A DNA stretch of 64,000 bases from JASHVB01 sp963762885 (GTDB lineage: Bacteria > Pseudomonadota > Alphaproteobacteria > Acetobacterales > Acetobacteraceae), in assembly GCA_963762885.1 (NCBI GenBank), contig CAVXNH010000098.1, positions 69,218-133,217 of the forward strand. Direction: 5' to 3'. The stretch's first letter is position 1, and each line of letters begins with the position of its first letter. Below are positions 9,944 through 20,188 of this stretch, piece after piece. Below the pieces are notes generated by a model. It saw only the letters and a program-made list of their open reading frames with translations. It ran no database searches and was not told the DNA's origin. A program made the position numbers and the translations under genes.

Positions 9944-10751
9944 TTATTCCTTGACCCCACCCGCCATCAGGCCGCTGACCAGATAGCTGCGAACGAAGAA
10001 GGTGAACACCAGCACCGGCAGCATCACCAGCACACCGGCGGCGGCGATCTTGCCCCACTCCCAGCCGGCGTACTGCATGAAGTTCACAATCGCCACCGGC
10101 GCCGTCATCGCCTTCGGTACGTGTCAGGATCAGCGCGTAGAAGAAGTCGTTCCACGACAGGATGAAGCACAGGATGCCGGTGGCGGCCAAACCCGGCGCG
10201 GCCAGCGGCAAGGCGATGCGCAGGAAAGCGCTCCACACCCCGCAACCGTCGATCCACGCCGCTTCCTCCAACGACCGCGGCACCGCCGCAAAGAACCCGC
10301 GCATCGACCAGATCACCAGCGCCAGATTGAATGTCACGTAGATGATCGCCAACCCCGTGACGGTATCCATCAACCCAACCCAGGTAAACGCCAGGAAGAA
10401 CGGGATGGTAAAGGCGATCGGCGGTGCCATCCGGGTCGCCAGGATCCATAGCGCAATATGGCGTTCGCCGCGAAACCGCCAGCGCGCCAGCGCATAGGCC
10501 GCCGGCACGCCGAGCACCAGCGAAACCCCGGTAGACAAGCCACTCGCCAGCAGGCTGTTGACGAACGAGGCCGGAAACTGCCCGGTCCATAGCGCCGTGT
10601 AGTTCTCGAACGTCAACGCAAACGTCATCCGCGTGGACATGATGTCGGCGTTATGGCGGAACGACATCTGCAGCAGCCACAGCGCCGGCGACAGCACCAC
10701 TGCCAGGATCAGCACGGCCACGCCCTCGCTGAACGGCAACCGCCTACTCAT
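9944..10751 (-). CDS. ABC sugar transporter permease (MalG type), one frameshift
   Basis: Inner-membrane permease of the MalG/UgpE type with about six hydrophobic segments and the EAA loop EEAAWIDGCGVWSAFLRIAL that contacts the ATPase. The frame breaks near 10112: FYALILTRTEG is followed in another frame by AMTAPVAIVNFMQYAGWEWG to a TAA at 9944, giving a normal length of about 268 residues. One inserted or lost base explains it. The start overlaps the preceding permease gene by 8 bp, indicating translational coupling. No ATPase gene is found in the operon. Confidence 0.9.
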
Positions 10752-11649
10752 CGATCGCCTCGCCCCCCAACCGGTTGACCACGACCGACAGAACGAACAC
10801 GCCCGCCACCATCAGCGTGGCGACCGCGCTGCCGTACCCCCAATAGGAGAAGCTGAAGGTTTGCTCGAATGCATAGTAGTTGGTGACCTGCGTCGCGCCG
10901 CCAGGTCCTCCATCGGTCAGCACATAGATCAGCGGGAACGCCTTGATGCTGTCGATCAGCCGGAACAGCACGCAGACCACAAGGGTCGGGCGCAAATACG
11001 GCAGCCGCACATGCCAGAACAATTGCACGGCATTGGCCCCATCGATGCGCGCTGCTTCCTGCGGCTCCTTCGGCACCATCTGGAGGGCAGCGAGCAGCAT
11101 CAGCATGGTGAAGGGAAACCACTCCCAGGTATCGGCGGCGGCAATCGCCCAGATGGCCGTATCGGGATTGGTGATCAGCGAATGGATCGGCAGGCCGATC
11201 CACGCGAGAAGATGATGAAGGGGACTGATGTCCGGTGTGTAGAGTATCTTCCAGATGATCGCCACGACGATCGGTGGCAGCACCATCGGCACCAGGAACC
11301 CAGTACGCAGCACCTCAAGGAACCGCGACGGCCGGTCGAGCAACAGCGCAAGTCCGAGGCCGACGGCAAGCTGCGTAACCACCGTGACGCCGGACAGCTC
11401 AATCTGTACCCAAACCGAACGCCAGAACTCGCCGGTGGTCAGGATCGATTGGTAATTGCCCAGTGGATCGGAAAAATCGAATGCGGTATCAGGGTTGACC
11501 GGCGTCAGCGGCGTCAGGCTGGTGATGACCAGGTAAAGCGCCGGCCCGAGCGTGATCAACGCCAGCACCAGCAGCGCCGGCAGCAGCCCAATGCGGAACG
11601 AGCGGCGCTGTTCGGCCGCCCAGCCGCGCGTTCCGCCTGCCCGCACCAA
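10744..11649 (-). CDS. ABC sugar transporter permease (MalF/UgpA type)
   Basis: A 301-residue inner-membrane permease with six predicted hydrophobic helices and the EAA loop QEAARIDGANAVQLFWHVRL. The N-terminal hydrophobic stretch is IGLLPALLVLALITLGPALY; LIYVLTDGGPGGATQVTNYY is typical of this family. It is placed between the binding protein (3 bp gap) and the second permease (8 bp overlap), forming the usual binding protein-permease-permease order. Substrate is probably a sugar or polyol by family, but cannot be decided. Confidence 0.93.
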   Translation of the reverse strand: MVRAGGTRGWAAEQRRSFRIGLLPALLVLALITLGPALYLVITSLTPLTPVNPDTAFDFSDPLGNYQSILTTGEFWRSVWVQIELSGVTVVTQLAVGLGLALLLDRPSRFLEVLRTGFLVPMVLPPIVVAIIWKILYTPDISPLHHLLAWIGLPIHSLITNPDTAIWAIAAADTWEWFPFTMLMLLAALQMVPKEPQEAARIDGANAVQLFWHVRLPYLRPTLVVCVLFRLIDSIKAFPLIYVLTDGGPGGATQVTNYYAFEQTFSFSYWGYGSAVATLMVAGVFVLSVVVNRLGGEAIDE

Positions 11650-11652
11650 TGG

Positions 11653-12999
11653 CTACAGCTTCACGCCGGCGCGCTTCAATTGGGTCAGCGCGTTCTGCTG
11701 CGCCTGCGCCATCGCTTCCTTCGCCGTCTTCTGTTTGGAAATGATGCTTTGCATGGCGACGTCGATCTCGTGATCGATCGGCGGATAGGGCGCGACCGTG
11801 CGATACACCGTGTAGCCCTTCGCGCCAAGATTCAGCGTATCCAGATAAAGCTGCGCCACGTCGATGCCATTGATCTGCATTTTCTGGCGGAATTCAGGAC
11901 GTTCGATAATCGATCGGCGGGTCACCGAGCTGTAGGCGTGATCGTTGAACATGCGAACCGCCAGTTCCTTCGACATCGCCCAGGTGATGAACTCCCAGGC
12001 GGCATCCTTGTTGCGCGATCCAACCGGAATTCCCCAGCCATGCGATGCAACGTTGGGAAAGCGCCCGGCCGGCCCCCCGGGCGTGAGCGACAACGAACAG
12101 GTCTTTCCCACCTTGCTGTCGGGGTTCGCCATTTGAACCAGGAACGTCTCGTTACTCGACGAATAGGTGGCACGGCCCTGCTTCAACGTCTCCAACACCT
12201 GGTCGTAGGCATAGGACAGCACGCCATCCGGCCCATATTGCCGCAGGTTGGTGCAGAAGAACTCCGCTGCCGCCACCGCTTCCGGCGAGTCCAGCATCGG
12301 CATCAGGTCGGTCGGAGCATTGCGAAACACGTTGCCGCCAAAACCTTGCAGGAACGGGATGAATGTCCAGCCGTAGTGGTTCTCCACCACCCAGGCTGGA
12401 ATGTCGCTCTTCCCGTTGACCGCCTTCAGCATCGCTTCAAGCTGATCGAACGTATCCGGCAGCTTCATGCCGGCTTGCTCGATCAGGTCATAGCGGGAGG
12501 CACCGGCCATCTGCACGTCGGCGATCCAGGGGATCGCACACAGCCGACCTTGCCGATCCTTGAACGCCGCCGTGGAACCCGCCAGGAAATCGTTCGCATC
12601 CCAGTCCGACGGCGTCTTCTGCGGGTCGTTGATATAGTCGGTGAGCGGAATTACCCAACCCGCGCCGATCCATCGGCCCGAGTAGATGAACGTCACATTC
12701 ACCACATCATGCGCGTCGCTCTTGGTGGACAGCTCGATGTCCATGCGCTGATTGTAGATCGGGAACGACGGCGTTTCGTAATTGACCTTGGCGCCAGTGG
12801 CTTGCTCGAACTCCGGGATGTAATCCACGAGGTATTTCGGATAGGACGAACTCCAGCAGCTCACGTTCAGCGTAACGCCGGACAGCTTCTTTGCGCCGCC
12901 CTGCGCCGGAGCCTTGCCTGGCAGCATCAGCAGCCCCGCCCCACTCGCCGCAGACGCCAGTACCTGCCGGCGCCGAATGCTCCCCGTGGCAACGGTCAT
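11653..12999 (-). CDS. ABC sugar-type extracellular solute-binding protein (family 1)
   Basis: A 448-residue binding protein. The start at 12999 is preferred over one 23 codons upstream because GGGAGGA lies directly before it and the new N-terminus MTVATGSIRRRQVLASAASG is a Tat-type signal. Family features include LNVSCWSSSYPKYLVDYIPE, VNVTFIYSGRWI and the hinge region EFITWAMSKELAVRMFNDHA. It heads the leftward operon with two permeases and DUF3237. No adjacent regulator or ATPase. Confidence 0.92.
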   Translation of the reverse strand: MTVATGSIRRRQVLASAASGAGLLMLPGKAPAQGGAKKLSGVTLNVSCWSSSYPKYLVDYIPEFEQATGAKVNYETPSFPIYNQRMDIELSTKSDAHDVVNVTFIYSGRWIGAGWVIPLTDYINDPQKTPSDWDANDFLAGSTAAFKDRQGRLCAIPWIADVQMAGASRYDLIEQAGMKLPDTFDQLEAMLKAVNGKSDIPAWVVENHYGWTFIPFLQGFGGNVFRNAPTDLMPMLDSPEAVAAAEFFCTNLRQYGPDGVLSYAYDQVLETLKQGRATYSSSNETFLVQMANPDSKVGKTCSLSLTPGGPAGRFPNVASHGWGIPVGSRNKDAAWEFITWAMSKELAVRMFNDHAYSSVTRRSIIERPEFRQKMQINGIDVAQLYLDTLNLGAKGYTVYRTVAPYPPIDHEIDVAMQSIISKQKTAKEAMAQAQQNALTQLKRAGVKL

Positions 13000-13101
13000 G
13001 CTGTCCTCCCAGACCCGTTCTTGTGGCGACACTGCGTGACGCCATGCGGCTTGGCAAGCCTGCCGCATCGAGGCGTTAGTAACCCGTTGCAGATGAAAGC
13101 A

Positions 13102-15210
13102 CTATGCCAGCAACGCCGCCGCAATGCGCTCGCGGGTCATCGGCATCTCGCGGATGCGCGTGCCGAGGGCATGCGCCACCGCATTGCCGATCGCCGCTGC
13201 CGTGGGACCAAATGTGCACTCGCCCATGCCCAATGTCGGCAGATCCGGCGCATGCACGATCTCCGTGCTGATCTCCGGCACTTCCGAGAATTTCAATATC
13301 GGATACGCATCCCAATCCAGCGACGTCCGCCCCTCCGCACCAAGCCGCATTTGCTCTTTTAGCGTCATGCTGATGGCTTGCACGATGCCGCCTTCAAGTT
13401 GGTTCCGGGCCCCATCGGGATTGATCACCAACCCCGCATCCGCGGCGCACCACGCGCGCCGCACCCGCACCTCCTGCTCCACTTCCACTTCCACCGCGAC
13501 GGCGGCATAGGCCGCCTTGTTCTTGTAGCGCGCCCACCCCAAGCCGATGCCGCGGCCACTACCGGCCGGCCCACGAGCCGACCAGCCGCAACGCTCCGCC
13601 ACGTTCTCCACCAATCGCCGCGCCCGCGGATCGGACAGCAGCGACAATCGGTATTGCACGGGATCGACCCCGGCGCGTTCCGCCAGTTCATCCATGAAGC
13701 ACTCGATCGCGAACACGTTGGGCAACGCCCCGAGCCCGCGCAATGCCGACGTCCGGGTCGGAGGCCGCAGCACCAAATGGTGGATGATGCGCTTCGCCGT
13801 GAAATCGTACAACGGCAATCCATTGCGTGTCCCACCGCCGCCACCGGCCTCCGGCGGATCGGTGGGGCGCGGATCGGGCGGCGGCGTCGGCAGCGCCTCG
13901 TGCGTCAGCATATTCCCGCCCGTGCTGGGCCGCTGCACATGTGTCGGAGACCAGATCTCCGTTGTCCAATCGGTCGGCTTTCCCGAACCGTCCAGTACGG
14001 CACGCGCCGTGACGTGCATCGCCGGACCCACCGGCTCGAAGCCGAACTCCTCCTCCCGCCGCCACTGCACCCGGATGCAATGATCGGGAATCTCCCGTGC
14101 AATCACCGACGCATCGACCGCAACATCGTCGGCCCCGTTATGGCCGTAACAACCCGCGCCATGCGCGTGCCGCACGGTAATGGTGTCCACCTGCATGGCC
14201 AACACGTTGGCAAGCGCCGCGCGCAGCGGAAACGGCCCCTGGGTATGCGACCAAACCGACAGATGCCCATTACGGAATTCCGCGAGAGCACATGACGGCG
14301 CCATCGATGCATGCGCCACGTAGGCGCGAGAGTAGTTCGCCTCTACCACGATAGCAGCCGTTCCTGGCTGAATATCGTCGTATAGTACACGGTCGTTCGA
14401 CGGCTGGCCCACCAGCCACGCCGCCTCCTGCATATCCGCGCTAAGTTGAGGCGTATTCTCCCATGTCGCGTGCAAGGGTGCGGCGGCAGCGGCACGTTGC
14501 ACCACGGTCTCGTCCGCCCCGACGAACGCGACGAAATTGCCGACGCGCACGATGCGGAACTCACCACCGCCAGCGCGTCGCACCGCAGCTTCATTCAACG
14601 ACGCAAGCGACGCGCCGCGGCCGGGTTGCCGCAGAATGCGCGCATGCAACATATCCGGCCGCACCATATCGTGGATGAATGCGCCGCCGCTGACCTTGGC
14701 CGGCAGGTCCCGCCGCGGGATCGACTGGCCCACAACGCGATAAGCGCCAGGAGGCTTCGGTGTCGCGCTGCCTTCGATATCGCGCGCAAAATCCTCGTCC
14801 GTCGCGAAGCTCCAATAATCGTGGCCGGTCGACGCATCGCCGCGGCGAAAAGTGCCGTCCTGCACGGTGATATCGCTCGGGCTACAGTTCAGCCGTTGCG
14901 CCAGTCGATCCACGACGCGCGCGCGAAACTCCGCGGTGACGAGCCGCACCGAACGACCCGACACCTCGATCGACTGGCTGGACGTGGTCTGCCCCTCGTC
15001 CGGTGCGTCTTGCGTGTCGCCCGACAGCACGGTGATGCGCTCAAGTTCGACATCCAGCTCCTCGGCGGCAATCTGCGCCAGCGCCGTAACGTTGCCTTGC
15101 CCGAGTTCTACCTTGCCGACCGCCAGCCGCAGCGTGCGGTCCGGTTGGAAGCGCAGCCATTTCTCCATGCGCCGATTGTTCTGGATCGACAGCGGCAGAG
15201 TATCGCTCAT
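13102..15210 (-). CDS. Molybdopterin-binding subunit of xanthine-dehydrogenase-family hydroxylase
   Basis: A 702-residue molybdenum subunit of the two-component NicB/IorB class of aldehyde oxidase/xanthine dehydrogenase enzymes, which hydroxylate N-heterocycles or aldehydes with water as oxygen donor. Seen: KVELGQGNVTALAQIAAEEL near residue 40, DYWSFATDEDF, the SALRGLGALPNVFAIECFMD segment, and near the C-terminus TLGMGECTFGPTAAAIGNAV, whose Glu (about residue 664) corresponds to the catalytic base. AAGGAG precedes the ATG at 15210. It overlaps the [2Fe-2S] subunit by 4 bp. No FAD subunit is encoded nearby, as expected for the NicAB/IorAB type, which passes electrons to a cytochrome or other acceptor. 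Confidence 0.9.
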   Translation of the reverse strand: MSDTLPLSIQNNRRMEKWLRFQPDRTLRLAVGKVELGQGNVTALAQIAAEELDVELERITVLSGDTQDAPDEGQTTSSQSIEVSGRSVRLVTAEFRARVVDRLAQRLNCSPSDITVQDGTFRRGDASTGHDYWSFATDEDFARDIEGSATPKPPGAYRVVGQSIPRRDLPAKVSGGAFIHDMVRPDMLHARILRQPGRGASLASLNEAAVRRAGGGEFRIVRVGNFVAFVGADETVVQRAAAAAPLHATWENTPQLSADMQEAAWLVGQPSNDRVLYDDIQPGTAAIVVEANYSRAYVAHASMAPSCALAEFRNGHLSVWSHTQGPFPLRAALANVLAMQVDTITVRHAHGAGCYGHNGADDVAVDASVIAREIPDHCIRVQWRREEEFGFEPVGPAMHVTARAVLDGSGKPTDWTTEIWSPTHVQRPSTGGNMLTHEALPTPPPDPRPTDPPEAGGGGGTRNGLPLYDFTAKRIIHHLVLRPPTRTSALRGLGALPNVFAIECFMDELAERAGVDPVQYRLSLLSDPRARRLVENVAERCGWSARGPAGSGRGIGLGWARYKNKAAYAAVAVEVEVEQEVRVRRAWCAADAGLVINPDGARNQLEGGIVQAISMTLKEQMRLGAEGRTSLDWDAYPILKFSEVPEISTEIVHAPDLPTLGMGECTFGPTAAAIGNAVAHALGTRIREMPMTRERIAAALLA

Positions 15211-15674
15211 CGTGCAGCTCCTTCCCGCAGCGTGGCGGCGGCTTTTTCCACGGCCCGCAGGATGCGAGGATGCGCGCCGCATCGACACAAATGCTTGTCC
15301 AGCGCAGCGACTATGTCGCCCCGAGACGGCGACGGATTGCGATCGAGCAATGCCTTGGCCGACATGATGATGCCCGACAGGCAATAGGCGCACTGCCCTG
15401 CCTGCTCTTCCAGGAACGCCTGTTGCAACGGGTGCGAACCACCAAGTCCTTCGATCGTGTCGATCCGCCGGCCGGCCACTGTGCCAACCTCGCGCGAGCA
15501 CGCGTAGACCGGCTCGCCGTCCACCAGCACCATGCAACTGCCGCATTGCTCCAGCCCGCAGCCGTAGCGCGTGCCTTTCAAGTCGAGTTCATTACGCAAC
15601 ACATCGAGCAGTGGGGTGGCTTCGCTTGCGGCGACGGTGATGGGGTTGCCGTTGACGGTGAAGTCGATGCTCAT
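15207..15674 (-). CDS. [2Fe-2S] subunit of molybdenum hydroxylase
   Basis: A 155-residue small subunit with two iron-sulfur domains. The plant-ferredoxin-like cluster is YGCGLEQCGSCMVLVDGEPV plus a further Cys (YAC); the helical second cluster is GQCAYCLSGIIMSAKALL with KHLCRCGAHPRILRA. It transfers electrons from the molybdenum subunit encoded immediately downstream, whose ATG overlaps its stop. Its own ATG overlaps the stop of the creatininase-like gene by 4 bp, so three genes are translationally coupled. Confidence 0.94.
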   Translation of the reverse strand: MSIDFTVNGNPITVAASEATPLLDVLRNELDLKGTRYGCGLEQCGSCMVLVDGEPVYACSREVGTVAGRRIDTIEGLGGSHPLQQAFLEEQAGQCAYCLSGIIMSAKALLDRNPSPSRGDIVAALDKHLCRCGAHPRILRAVEKAAATLREGAAR

Positions 15675-16462
15675 GCCAGCCGCTCCGATTGCCATGGCAA
15701 TTGCCATAGATCTGCATTGCATAGTTTCTTCGCCAGCGCCTCGGCAATCGCCTCGAACAGCCGTTCGCCCTTTTCCGCGCTGGCCGCTTCGGGATTGCCG
15801 ATCACGCCGGAGCCGGAACGGCTGCCGATCGTGCGCCAGCGATACACGCCGCCGCCAACAACATCGCTGACATCGGGCGTGGAATTGGACTTCGCCAACG
15901 GGATGCGGTCTGTCGCCACCAGGTCGGGCCGCACCGCCATCATCATCGACGTCTCCGCCTCGCAGGCATGTTGCAGCCCGCCTTGCGTCTCCAGGATCTT
16001 CGCAATTGCCACAGCGGCGGCGTACCAATAGGTGAACTGCACGATCGGCACACCAAGCTTCGGCGTCAGGTCATCGGTGATGGTGCGCAACGCGTTCTCA
16101 TTGCCACCATGCGCGTTGAGCAGCACGATGCGGCGGAAGCCGTGCCGCAGCACCGAGCGCACCACGCCGTCCACCAGCGCACTGAACGCCGCGAAATCCA
16201 GCGTCACCGTGCCACCGAAGCTCATGTGATGTTCCGAAATCCCGGTCCACAGCACCGGCAGTGTCAGTGTCGGCGTTCCCAGAGCCGCAGCCTTGCGCGC
16301 GGTCCGCACCGCCACTGTCTCGCCCAGCAACGAGTCGACCTCCACCGGCAAATGCGGTCCGTGTTGTTCAAGCGCTGCGATCGGCACGATCACGACCGCG
16401 TCCCGCTGTGCGTGTTCGCGCAACTGATCGGCGCGCAACCGCCGCCACTCCACCTCGTCCAT
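15671..16462 (-). CDS. Creatininase-family amidohydrolase
   Basis: A 263-residue member of the creatininase family of metal-dependent amidohydrolases. Metal-ligand candidates are visible in AALEQHGPHLPVEVDSLLGE (Glu32, His34, Asp43) and in LLNAHGGNENAL and CEAETSMMMAVRPDLV. Relatives act on creatinine, formamidopyrimidines or mycofactocin precursors, so the substrate is open. First gene of a three-gene leftward operon with the molybdenum hydroxylase, suggesting successive hydroxylation and ring or amide hydrolysis of a nitrogenous compound. Divergent from the next gene, with a 64-bp shared promoter region. Confidence 0.9.
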   Translation of the reverse strand: MDEVEWRRLRADQLREHAQRDAVVIVPIAALEQHGPHLPVEVDSLLGETVAVRTARKAAALGTPTLTLPVLWTGISEHHMSFGGTVTLDFAAFSALVDGVVRSVLRHGFRRIVLLNAHGGNENALRTITDDLTPKLGVPIVQFTYWYAAAVAIAKILETQGGLQHACEAETSMMMAVRPDLVATDRIPLAKSNSTPDVSDVVGGGVYRWRTIGSRSGSGVIGNPEAASAEKGERLFEAIAEALAKKLCNADLWQLPWQSERLA

Positions 16463-16526
16463 CGCCTTGCTCCCCTCCGGATGCTATGTCGGCACGAAAG
16501 CACCCGCCTGTGAAGGGAGACTATGC

Positions 16527-17828
16527 ATGAACCTGCATCGGCTGTTGCAGCAGCGGCTGGCCGCCGGCCGCCCGGTCCGCGTCGGGCTGATCGGAGCGGG
16601 AAAATTCGGCTCAATGTTCCTGGCGCAGGTGCCGACCACGCCGGGGATCGAGGTCGCCGCGATCGCCGATCTTGCACCGGACCGCGCCCGCGCCGCCTGC
16701 CGCCGGGTCGGCTGGGACGATGCGCGTATCGACGCCACACGCTTCACCGATGACGCCATGGCGATGATGGCGTCGGGCGACCTGGAGGTCGTCATCGAAG
16801 CGACGGGCCACGCACCCGCCGGCATCGCGCACGCCCGCCGCGCCATCGCGGAAGGCAAGCACATCGTCATGGTGAACGTCGAAGCCGACGTGCTGGCCGG
16901 CGTTGCGCTGGCGCGCGAGGCGGACCGTGCCGGCGTGGTCTATACGCTCGCCTACGGCGACCAGCCCGCACTGATTTGCGAGATGGTGGATTGGGCGCGC
17001 GCCTGCGGCTTTCGCGTGATCGCAGCCGGAAAGGGCACGAAATACCTGCCGGAATACCACGCTTCCACCCCCGCAACGGTGTGGCCCTATTACGGGCTGA
17101 CGGAAGACGCGGCGCGTGCCGGTGGCATGAACCCGCAGATGTTCAACTCGTTCCTCGACGGCACGAAATCCGGGATCGAAATGGCGGCGGTGGCGAACGC
17201 CACCGGACTGACGCCACCACCGGACGGCCTTCGGTTTCCACCCTGCGGCACGCACGAGATGGCGCAGGTGCTGCGACCGGGCAACGAGGGTGTGCTGCAC
17301 CATGCAGCGCAGGTCGAAGTGATATCCTCGCTGCACCGCGACGGAAGCAACGTCGCGAATGATCTGCGCTGGGGTGTGTACGTCGTGTTCGAAGCGCCGA
17401 ACGACTACACCATGCAATGCTTCAAGGAATACGGCGTGGTCACGGACGAGTCCGGCCGGATTTCCGCACTTTACCGCCCGTTCCATCTGATCGGGCTCGA
17501 ACTGAACGTGTCCATCCTGTCAGCAGCCTTGCGCCACGAACCAACCGGCGCCCCAACAGCATTCCGCGGCGACGTAGTCGCCACGGCGAAGCGTAATTTG
17601 AAAGCCGGCGAGACGCTGGATGGCGAAGGCGGCGCCTGTGTCTGGGGCAAGCTGCTGCCCGCGGGAACAAGCCTGGAGATTGGCGGTCTACCAATTGGCC
17701 TGGCCAACCGGGTGCCGTTGCTGCGCGATGTGAAAGCAGGGCAATGCGTAACGTGGGACGACGTTCGTATTGATACGACGGACACCGCCTATCGCTATCG
17801 GCGTGAGATGGAGTCGATCGCTGTGTAG
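16527..17828 (+). CDS. NAD(P)-dependent oxidoreductase with C-terminal SAF domain (COG4091-like)
   Basis: A 433-residue protein. N-terminal Rossmann fold PVRVGLIGAGKFGSMFLAQV and a homoserine-dehydrogenase-like middle (LAYGDQPALICEMVDWARAC; AAGKGTKYLPEYHASTPATV); the C-terminal SAF-type region is ATAKRNLKAGETLDGEGGAC. GAAGGGAGA lies eight bases before the ATG at 16527. The family is annotated as predicted homoserine dehydrogenases but members act in sugar-acid catabolism; the substrate is not fixed. It is divergent from the creatininase-hydroxylase operon and may share its control. Confidence 0.87.
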   Translation: MNLHRLLQQRLAAGRPVRVGLIGAGKFGSMFLAQVPTTPGIEVAAIADLAPDRARAACRRVGWDDARIDATRFTDDAMAMMASGDLEVVIEATGHAPAGIAHARRAIAEGKHIVMVNVEADVLAGVALAREADRAGVVYTLAYGDQPALICEMVDWARACGFRVIAAGKGTKYLPEYHASTPATVWPYYGLTEDAARAGGMNPQMFNSFLDGTKSGIEMAAVANATGLTPPPDGLRFPPCGTHEMAQVLRPGNEGVLHHAAQVEVISSLHRDGSNVANDLRWGVYVVFEAPNDYTMQCFKEYGVVTDESGRISALYRPFHLIGLELNVSILSAALRHEPTGAPTAFRGDVVATAKRNLKAGETLDGEGGACVWGKLLPAGTSLEIGGLPIGLANRVPLLRDVKAGQCVTWDDVRIDTTDTAYRYRREMESIAV

Positions 17829-17854
17829 CGCGTGAAACAGCGCGCGCTTGTCCG

Positions 17855-18683
17855 TTAGTTGACCGGCTTGCGCACCAGTGCCTCGATCACCGCGGTGCGT
17901 CCGTCCTCCAGGCTACGTGCTGAATTGATCCGATACTGCCGCGCCCGTTCACCGACGATCAGATGCACGCCGAGCGGCGGCAATCCAACCGTCTCCATAC
18001 GCTGCCGGTCCTTGATCTGATCGGCCAGCAAGGCTTGCGTCGTTTCGCGGAACTGCACGATCTCAGAATCCCGCCGCCACCAGATCATCATGTGTCGCAG
18101 CAGGTGTCGAAAGGAAACTCGTCGCCGCCGTCGCTGCCCAGGGCACCGGAAAATACGGCTCGCCATTTGGTCCAGCGCATACATTCGACAGCGCGAGTAC
18201 GCCGCCCGGTTTCAACACCCGAAGCGCTTCGCGATACATCCCGCGTTTGTCGGCGATGTTCATCGCCACGTTCTGCGAATAGGCCCGATCGAACGCAGCA
18301 TCCGGCAATGGCAGCGCCAACGCGTTGCCTTGCAGGATCCGCACGTGCTCTGCCATGCCGGTGGCCGCATTCAATGCGACCGCTGCATCGCAAAATGCCT
18401 GCGTCAGGTCCACTCCGGTCACATGACAGCCGAACCGCGCGGCTATCCATCGCGCCGGACCGCCAATGCCCGAGCCTATATCGAGCACCTGCTCACCCGC
18501 CTGAGGCTGCAACATCGCGGCCATCTCGCGCGTCGCCAACACGCCACGGCCATGGAAATGGTCGAGCGGCGCCAGCGCATCCGGCGTGATCGGCGCGTCG
18601 GCGCCATTCACCTTGTGCAACGCCGCCAGGATACGCGGCACGATATCCGGATTGGCGTAGTGATCCTCGACCCGCCCGCTCAT
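17855..18683 (-). CDS. SAM-dependent methyltransferase (one frameshift)
   Basis: Class I methyltransferase of the UbiE/Coq5-like type. SAM motif: VLDIGSGIGGPARWIAARFG; motif II/III region: LALPLPDAAFDRAYSQNVAM and LRVLKPGGVLALSNV. Near 18068 the frame ends at AAGF-stop, but removing one T gives AAGFEIVQFRETTQALLAD and continues to a TGA at 17855, so the protein is about 275 residues with a normal C-terminal domain. The start at 18683 has AGGGAG seven bases upstream. Convergent with the preceding oxidoreductase. Substrate unknown. Confidence 0.87.
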
Positions 18684-18932
18684 CACCATACTCCCTGATC
18701 CCGCCAACATGCCGAACCGACAGCCACGCGGCAACCGTTGACGTGCCTCGCAGTGTACCTCAGCCTGCGACGCAACGAAGCGGAGTTCCAGGACATGGCC
18801 GGCAACTATACCGTAGGCGACACGGTCGCCGAATTTCTTTTGGCGTGCGGCGTCCTATCCGTTCAACCCACAAAGCGCGTGACGCCGGAATCGCAGGGCC
18901 AGTAAGTACGAACCTGAACGCCAAACAGCCGC

Positions 18933-20173
18933 ATGGACCGAACACCACTCGGCATCATCGCATTGCTTGTCCTCGCTTTCTTGTGCAGCGAGGACCGGCG
19001 TCGCATCCCGTGGCGCACCGTCGGTGGCGGATTGCTGCTGCAAGTCGTGCTTGCATTGCTATTGCTCCGCGTACCTCGGTAACGCGTGCGATCTTCGCAG
19101 CGAACGATGCAGCCACCGCCTTGCAGAACGCGACGCTGACCGGGACGCGTTTCGTGTTCGGCTATCTCGGCGGCCCGCCTTTGCCCTTCGCGGAATCCCG
19201 TCCGGGCGCCAGCTTCATCCTGGCATTTCAGGCACTGCCGCTGGTGCTGACGATCAGCGCACTCGCATCGTTGTTGTTCTATTGGGGCGTGCTGCAACGT
19301 GTAACCGCTGCGTTCGCCTGGATGCTGCGACGCGTCATGGGCATCGGCGGCGCGCTGGCATTGGGCGCGGCGGTGCACGTTTTCGTCGGCATGGTGGAGG
19401 CACCGCTGCTGGTGCGCCCCTACCTCGCACGCATGCAGCGAGGCGAACTATTCGCGCTGATGACCTGCGGCATGGCTGGGGTCGCCGGCACGGTGATGGT
19501 GATCTACGCCTCGTTCCTGTCGCCCATCGTGCCCGATGCGCTCGGCAACATTCTTATTGCGTCCGTGATCAGTACGCCGGCGGGCCTCGCGATCGCGGCC
19601 TTGATGGTGCCGTTCGACGCGCCCCAAACATCCGACGCCACGCTGGTGCTTCGCGACCCACCATCGTCCGCGTTGGACGCGCTGGTAAAGGGCACACTCG
19701 ATGGAATTCCGATCCTGGCAAGCATCATAGCTGTCCTGATCGTAGCGGTGGCGGCTGTCGCACTGGTCAACATGGCGCTGGCTCTGCTGCCGCTGTGGGA
19801 CGATGCGCCGATCACGATGCAACGACTGTTTGCCCTGCCATTCCGACCCATGATGTGGTTGATCGGCGTGCCCTGGCAGGAAACCGGCGGCGCCGCCATG
19901 CTGATGGCGACCAAGACCGTGCTGAACGAGTTCGTCGCCTATCTCAACTTTTCCACTTTGCCGCCCGACAGTTTTTCGCCACGCACCCGGATCATCCTGA
20001 CCTACGCCCTTTGCGGATTTGCTAACTTCGGCAGCTTGGGCATCATGATCGGCGGTATCGGCGCGATGATCCCGGAGCGACGACACGAAATTGTCGCATT
20101 GGGGCTGCGCTCGATTCTGTCTGGCACGCTGGCTACCTGCATGAGCGGTGCGCTCGCGGGAATTCTGATCTAA
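18933..20173 (+). CDS. Concentrative nucleoside transporter (NupC/CNT family), one frameshift
   Basis: Inner-membrane nucleoside cotransporter. The N-terminus MDRTPLGIIALLVLAFLCSE with two hydrophobic helices is in one frame to about 19075, where RVP-stop gives way to SVTRAIFAANDAATALQNAT in the next frame. The rest carries family signatures GTRFVFGYLGGPPLPFAE, VHVFVGMVEAPLLVRPYLAR and the conserved MLMATKTVLNEFVAYLNFST, then CGFANFGSLGIMIGGIGAMI. About 413 residues in total, normal for CNT. Only the ATG at 18933 follows an in-frame stop. It is followed closely by the oxaloacetate-decarboxylase-like gene (15 bp), suggesting co-transcription. Confidence 0.9.
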
Positions 20174-20188
20174 CGGGGAGGAAATACC

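Noticed and set aside
10633..13362. Very long rightward open frame antisense to the ABC transporter operon
   Set aside because: Composition is Arg/His/Gln-rich as expected for the complement of GC-rich coding DNA, without domains; the leftward permease and binding-protein genes are certain.
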